Below, piece by piece: positions 5,962 through 9,408 of a stretch of DNA of 9,408 bases. The notes under the pieces are model-generated. The model did not search any database. It was not told the origin of the DNA and saw nothing but the letters and a program-made list of their open reading frames with translations. The position numbers and the translations under genes were made by a program. Origin of the DNA: an uncultured Oscillospiraceae bacterium (lineage in GTDB: Bacteria; Bacillota; Clostridia; Oscillospirales; Ruminococcaceae); the NCBI GenBank assembly GCA_934463345.1, contig CAKSJL010000065.1, forward strand, positions 1 to 9,408, in the 5' to 3' direction. Positions within the stretch are counted from its first letter, which is position 1; every line of letters begins with the position of its first letter.

Positions 5962-8109
5962 ATGGATATAAATAAAACACTGGCTGAAGAATTCAAGCTC
6001 AGGAGAGAACAGGTTGATAATACTGTTTCACTCATAGACGACGGCAAGACAATACCTTTTATTGCACGATACAGAAAAGAGCTTACCGGTTCGCTTGACG
6101 ATCAGCTTTTAAGAGAGCTTAATGACAGACTGGTTTATTTAAGAAATCTTGAAGCAAGAAAGGCGGAAGTTCGTTCCTCTATAGAAGAACAGGAAAAACT
6201 GACTGACGAGATAATCAGTGCGCTTGAAAAGGCTGTTACTCTTGTTGAGGTTGAGGATATCTATCGTCCGTTTAAGCCGAAGAGAAAAACAAGGGCGAGC
6301 GTTGCCCGTGAAAAGGGACTTGAGCCGCTGGCACAGCTCATAATGGAGCAGAACAGAGACATAGATCCGGATGCACAGGCACAGTCCTTTGTGAATTTAC
6401 AGAAAGAGGTTGCCAGTGTAGATGAAGCGCTGCAAGGCGCTATGGATATAATTGCTGAAGATATTTCTGATGACGCTGAACTCAGAAAGGATATCAGAAA
6501 GCTTTACGAACGTACAGCAAGAATAGAATCAAAGGCGTCCGACGATGAAGCGGAAACGGTTTACCGCAATTATTACGATTACAGCGAGCCGGTTTCCAAA
6601 ATTGCCGGTCACAGGGTTCTGGCGCTTGACAGAGGAGAAAAGGAAGGCGCTTTAAAGGTTTCTGTTTCAATTGATGAGGAATTCTGCTTTTCTGTTGCTG
6701 AAAAACGGTATGTAAAAAATAACAGCAAATGTGGTATACTTGTAAAAGAATCGGCACAGGACAGCTGTAAACGTCTTATAATGCCATCAGTCGAACGTGA
6801 AATAAGAGCAGAGCTTACAGCAAATGCGGCGGAGGGTGCTATAAAAGTTTTCGCTTCTAATTTAAGACAGCTTCTTTTGCAGCCTCCGGTTAAAAACTGT
6901 GTTACACTCGGTCTTGATCCGGCTTACAGAACAGGATGCAAAATAGCGGTTGTTGACAGCACCGGAAAGGTTCTGGATACAACTGTTGTATATCCGACTC
7001 CGCCCCAGAAGAAAATAAAAGAAGCAAAGGAAAAGCTTAAAGCGCTCATATCAAAGTATGGTGTTACAACAATTTCCATAGGAAACGGAACAGCTTCGAG
7101 GGAAAGTGAGGAATTTGTTGCAGAGCTTATAAAGGAGATACCGGAAAAAGTAAGCTATATGGTTGTAAGTGAGGCAGGAGCGTCGGTTTATTCCGCTTCA
7201 AAGCTTGCGGCTGAAGAATTTCCTGAATATGACGTTTAACAGCGAAGTGCTGTTTCCATTGCAAGGCGTTTACAGGATCCTCTGGCGGAGCTTGTGAAAA
7301 TTGATCCGAAGGCGATAGGAGTCGGACAGTATCAGCACGACATGCCAAAAGCAAGAATGAGTGATGCATTGGGCGGAGTTGTCGAGGATTGTGTAAACTC
7401 AGTCGGAGTTGACCTTAACACCGCTTCACATTCGCTTTTGTCATACATTTCCGGAATAAATGCTTCAGTTGCGAAAAATATAGTCGCATATCGTGAGGAA
7501 AATGGCGCTTTTACGGATAGAAAGCAGCTTATGAAAGTTCCTAAGCTTGGAAAGAAGGCCTTTGAGCAGTGTGCAGGATTTCTGCGTGTAAGGGACGGAA
7601 AAAATCCTCTTGATAATACCGCAGTGCATCCGGAAAGTTATGCGGCTGCAAAGGAACTGATGAAAGAATGCGGTTTTGAGCTTTCCGATATCGGAACTGC
7701 CAAAATGTCAGATCTGAACGAAACTGTAAAACATTCAGACAAAAATGCGCTTTGTGAAAGACTTGGCATAGGAATTCCGACCCTAAGCGATATTGTGAGT
7801 GAGCTTCAGAAGCCGGGACGTGATCCTCGTGACGAGCTGCCGGCACCTCTTATGAGAAGCGGCGATATTATGGAAATAAAGGATCTGAAACCTGGCATGG
7901 AGCTTATGGGAACTGTCAGAAATGTTATTGATTTTGGTGCATTTGTTGATATCGGGGTTCATGAGGACGGTCTTGTCCATATCTCGCAGATCTGCGACAG
8001 ATTCATAAAGCATCCTCTTGAAGCTGTAAAGGTAGGAGAGGTCGTAAAAGTTAAGGTGCTTGACGTTGATGTCCAGAGAAAGAGAATTTCGCTTACTATG
8101 AAGATATGA
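5962..8109 (+). pseudogene. tex: Tex RNA-binding transcription accessory protein, interrupted by one in-frame TAA
   Basis: Tex is a cytoplasmic nucleic-acid-binding protein related to eukaryotic Spt6, linked to transcription and RNA metabolism. Read through the internal stop, the gene encodes 715 positions, the normal Tex length. The N-terminal helical Tex_N region covers about 1-190. The YqgF/RuvC-like domain covers about 313-440 (VTLGLDPAYRTGCKIAVVD; SIGNGTASRE). The helix-hairpin-helix region covers about 484-544 (VDLNTAS...VPKLGKKAFEQCAGFLRV). The S1 RNA-binding domain covers about 642-714 (GTVRNVIDFGAFVDIGVHEDGLVHIS). TAA at 7237-7239 replaces residue 426, between EYDV and QRSAVSIARRLQDPLAELVKID; the frame is unchanged and no other lesion is visible. 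The start at ATG 5962 is preceded by AGAAAGGT (5945-5951). The 5' part alone would be 425 aa; a GTG at 7294, with GGAG at 7287-7290, could restart a 271-aa HhH-S1 piece. It is a recent nonsense allele, a sequence error, or recoding; which one cannot be told here. Confidence 0.9.
7237..7239 (+). other. In-frame TAA stop inside tex
   Basis: GAC GTT TAA CAG CGA AGT GCT reads D-V-stop-Q-R-S-A. Tex proteins normally have a residue such as N, S or T where the stop is, and the flanking residues are the family's standard ones. One base substitution from TCA, TAC, TAT, CAA, AAA, GAA or TTA would produce it. No base insertion or deletion is needed to restore the protein. Confidence 0.9.
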
Positions 8110-8127
8110 GCAAAGGTGAGAATGGGC

Positions 8128-8901
8128 ATGGATAAAAACAGAACTCTTGCAGGCACTATGATTTTTGAAAAGAATCATAAGATAAGCGGCGGAATATATC
8201 ATAAGTTGCAGGTGGATTTTGCTTATAATTCAAATCACATAGAAGGAAGCAGGCTTTCTCATGAGCAGACACGTTACATTTTTGAAACGCACAGCATTGA
8301 CGGAACTGCGCTTGTAAATGATGTCTTTGAAGCGTCCAATCATTTTAAATGCCTGGATTTTGTACTTGATATTTTTGATAACCCGCTTACGGAGGATTAT
8401 ATCAAGAGAATACACTATATTTTAAAAAATGGTCTTATAACTGATGATAATTCCGAAGTCGTAATAGGCGATTACAAAAGGTATGCAAATGTGGTTGGTG
8501 AGATAGAAACAGCTAAGCCTGAGGATGTTCCTGAACTTATGATAAAGCTTTTGAGGAAATATCAGGGTCTGGAGTATCCTGATCTGTATGACATAGCAGA
8601 GTTTCATATGGAATTTGAGAAAATACATCCTTTTTATGACGGTAATGGCAGAGTTGGAAGATTTCTGATTCTGAAAATGTGTCTTGAAAACAATATAGTT
8701 CCATTTTATATAAATGAAGAAAATAAATTGTTTTACTATACTGGTCTGAAGGAGTGGCAGCTAAGCGGTAAACCTGCCAGATTACTGGATGTATTTCTTT
8801 CAATGCAGGACGATATGAAAATGGTTCTGGATTACTTTGAAATAGAGTATGATAATTCAGAAACCACATCACATGAGCTTATTAAAATGCATTCGTTGTA
8901 A
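8128..8901 (+). CDS. Fic-family AMP-transferase, class II (N-terminal inhibitory helix)
   Basis: This 257-aa Fic enzyme is predicted to move AMP (or another nucleotide) from ATP onto hydroxyl side chains of target proteins. The catalytic motif HPFYDGNGR at residues ~167-175 is complete: H for base catalysis, D for the metal, and GNGR for phosphate binding. The extended form HPFxDGNGRxxR is present. An N-terminal SNHIEG at about residues 35-40 fits the inhibitory SxxxE(G/N) motif, whose Glu blocks productive ATP binding in class II Fic proteins, so no separate antitoxin gene is expected. The likely target-docking flap is around GDYKRYANVVGEI. I chose ATG 8128 because AAAGGTGA (8112-8119) sits eight bases before it; ATG 8122 and GTG 8116 are too close to or inside that site. 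It begins 18 nt after tex and is probably co-transcribed with it. The protein targets are unknown. Confidence 0.92.
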   Translation: MDKNRTLAGTMIFEKNHKISGGIYHKLQVDFAYNSNHIEGSRLSHEQTRYIFETHSIDGTALVNDVFEASNHFKCLDFVLDIFDNPLTEDYIKRIHYILKNGLITDDNSEVVIGDYKRYANVVGEIETAKPEDVPELMIKLLRKYQGLEYPDLYDIAEFHMEFEKIHPFYDGNGRVGRFLILKMCLENNIVPFYINEENKLFYYTGLKEWQLSGKPARLLDVFLSMQDDMKMVLDYFEIEYDNSETTSHELIKMHSL

Positions 8902-8925
8902 GCAAATCAGGATGAAGAAAATTTT

Positions 8926-8954
8926 TTGTAATTTTGTTTTATTGTGTCTTAATA
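8926..8954 (+). promoter_or_regulatory. Weak candidate promoter for the cellulase-like gene
   Basis: TTGTAA (8926-8931) and TTAATA (8949-8954) are separated by 17 nt; TAATAA at 8950 with an 18-nt spacer is an alternative. Only 18 nt separate the hairpin at 8965-9005 from the next start codon, so any separate promoter for that gene must lie upstream of the hairpin, as this one does. The match is modest, so this is tentative. Confidence 0.3.
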
Positions 8955-8964
8955 AAAGCAAAAC

Positions 8965-9005
8965 TTAAGGCAATACCGCACAATCTTTGTGTGGCATTCC
9001 CTTAA
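8965..9005 (+). terminator. 41-nt hairpin, possible terminator or leader attenuator before the cellulase gene
   Basis: TTAAGGCAATACCGCACAA pairs with TTGTGTGGCATTCCCTTAA around a TCT loop. There are 19 positions, with two mismatches (C-C and A-C) and one G-T wobble. It is followed by only TTTTA, so it is a weak intrinsic terminator for tex-fic. It ends just seven bases before the AGGAGGT of the next gene, so it may instead fold in that gene's leader. It could also be a dispersed palindromic repeat. The stem is seen directly; its role is inference. Confidence 0.6.
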
Positions 9006-9023
9006 TTTTAACAGGAGGTAAAA

Positions 9024-9408
9024 ATGCTGAAAAACAAGTTAAAAAGAACAGCAGCGCTGCTTACGATCTCTGCGGTTACTGCTTTAAATGTGATCGGTAC
9101 TTCAATAACACCGGTGAATCATGTTTCCGCAGGTCAGCAGCTTGGGCAAACTGATTTTGAAAACGGAGTCGGACTCCCATGGCATGTCTGCGAATCTGCT
9201 CCCGGAGAAATGGACTTTGATATTTCTGACGGCGTATATAAAATAACTATCGTCAATCCGGGCGGTGCTTCAAGAGACGGAGAGGACAGATGGGACTGTC
9301 AGTTCCGTCACAGGGGACTTAAAATTGTCAGCGGTCAGACCTATAAGGTTTCATTTGAAATTACGGCAAGCAATGACTGCACATATTATACAAAAATAGG
9401 AGATATGG
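9024..9408 (+). CDS. Secreted glycoside hydrolase N-terminus with CBM4-like module (probable family 9 cellulase), cut by window end
   Basis: The first 128 codons of a secreted protein are present and open to the window edge. ATG 9024 follows a perfect AGGAGGT (9013-9019). Residues 1-36 form a signal peptide: a basic start MLKNKLKR, a hydrophobic core with AALLTISAVTALNVIG, and a likely cut after VSA. The mature protein begins with a carbohydrate-binding module: T-D-F-E-N-G-V-G-L-P-W-H-V-C-E, then D-R-W-D-C-Q-F-R-H-R-G-L, and Y-T-K-I-G-D-M at the edge. This closely resembles the N-terminal CBM4 of CbhA/CelK-type family 9 glycoside hydrolases of clostridia (FDEGLCFPWHTCE; QMRHRG; YAKIGQMG), as I remember it. 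A GH9 cellulase, perhaps with a dockerin or other anchoring module downstream, is therefore likely. The catalytic domain is outside the window, so the enzyme family is inference; the CBM4-like call is stronger. Confidence 0.82.
   Translation, partial: MLKNKLKRTAALLTISAVTALNVIGTSITPVNHVSAGQQLGQTDFENGVGLPWHVCESAPGEMDFDISDGVYKITIVNPGGASRDGEDRWDCQFRHRGLKIVSGQTYKVSFEITASNDCTYYTKIGDM

Noticed and set aside
7294..8109. Independent gene for an S1-domain protein starting at GTG 7294
   Set aside because: It is the in-frame 3' part of tex; the GTG is an ordinary valine codon in LVKID, although translational restart there is not excluded.

Overview
The window looks like a piece of a chromosome from a low-to-mid GC (about 40% by eye) Gram-positive anaerobe, most likely a cellulolytic Ruminococcus-type member of the Oscillospiraceae. 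This is an inference. The supports are strong Shine-Dalgarno sequences (AAGGAG, AAAGGAGG, AGGAGGT), sigma-A promoters with TGn-extended -10 boxes, a class II lysyl-tRNA synthetase, an ECF vitamin transporter, and a secreted protein at the right edge whose N-terminus resembles the CBM4 module of family 9 cellulases. All genes lie on the + strand.

Left part (1-2057): the 3' end of lysS, then two unrecognised single-pass membrane proteins. The first is a lysine-rich coiled-coil protein of 289 aa. The second is a zinc-ribbon, membrane-anchored acidic protein of 207 aa that ends in a strong intrinsic terminator at 2027-2057. Each has its own recognisable promoter, and both promoters are wrapped in inverted repeats.

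Centre (2109-5902): a compact transporter operon led by a textbook sigma-A promoter. Its order is DUF4430 (transcobalamin-like) lipoprotein, EcfT, a fused tandem ATPase (EcfA-EcfA'), and an EcfS-like membrane protein. The last three genes overlap (28 nt and ATGA), so they are translationally coupled. Together they form a complete group III-like ECF importer with its own dedicated S component and a surface lipoprotein. A corrinoid (vitamin B12-like) substrate is the best guess, but it is unproven, and the leader is too short to hold a cobalamin riboswitch.

Right part (5962-9408): tex, encoding an RNA-binding transcription accessory protein, is intact over its full length except for a single in-frame TAA in the RuvC/YqgF-like domain. 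Eighteen bases downstream is a class II Fic AMP-transferase with an N-terminal SxxxEG auto-inhibitory motif. A 41-nt near-perfect hairpin then abuts the ribosome binding site of the truncated cellulase-like gene.

The points most worth a second look are the in-frame stop in tex, the ECF operon with its transcobalamin-like lipoprotein, and the hairpin in front of the cellulase gene.
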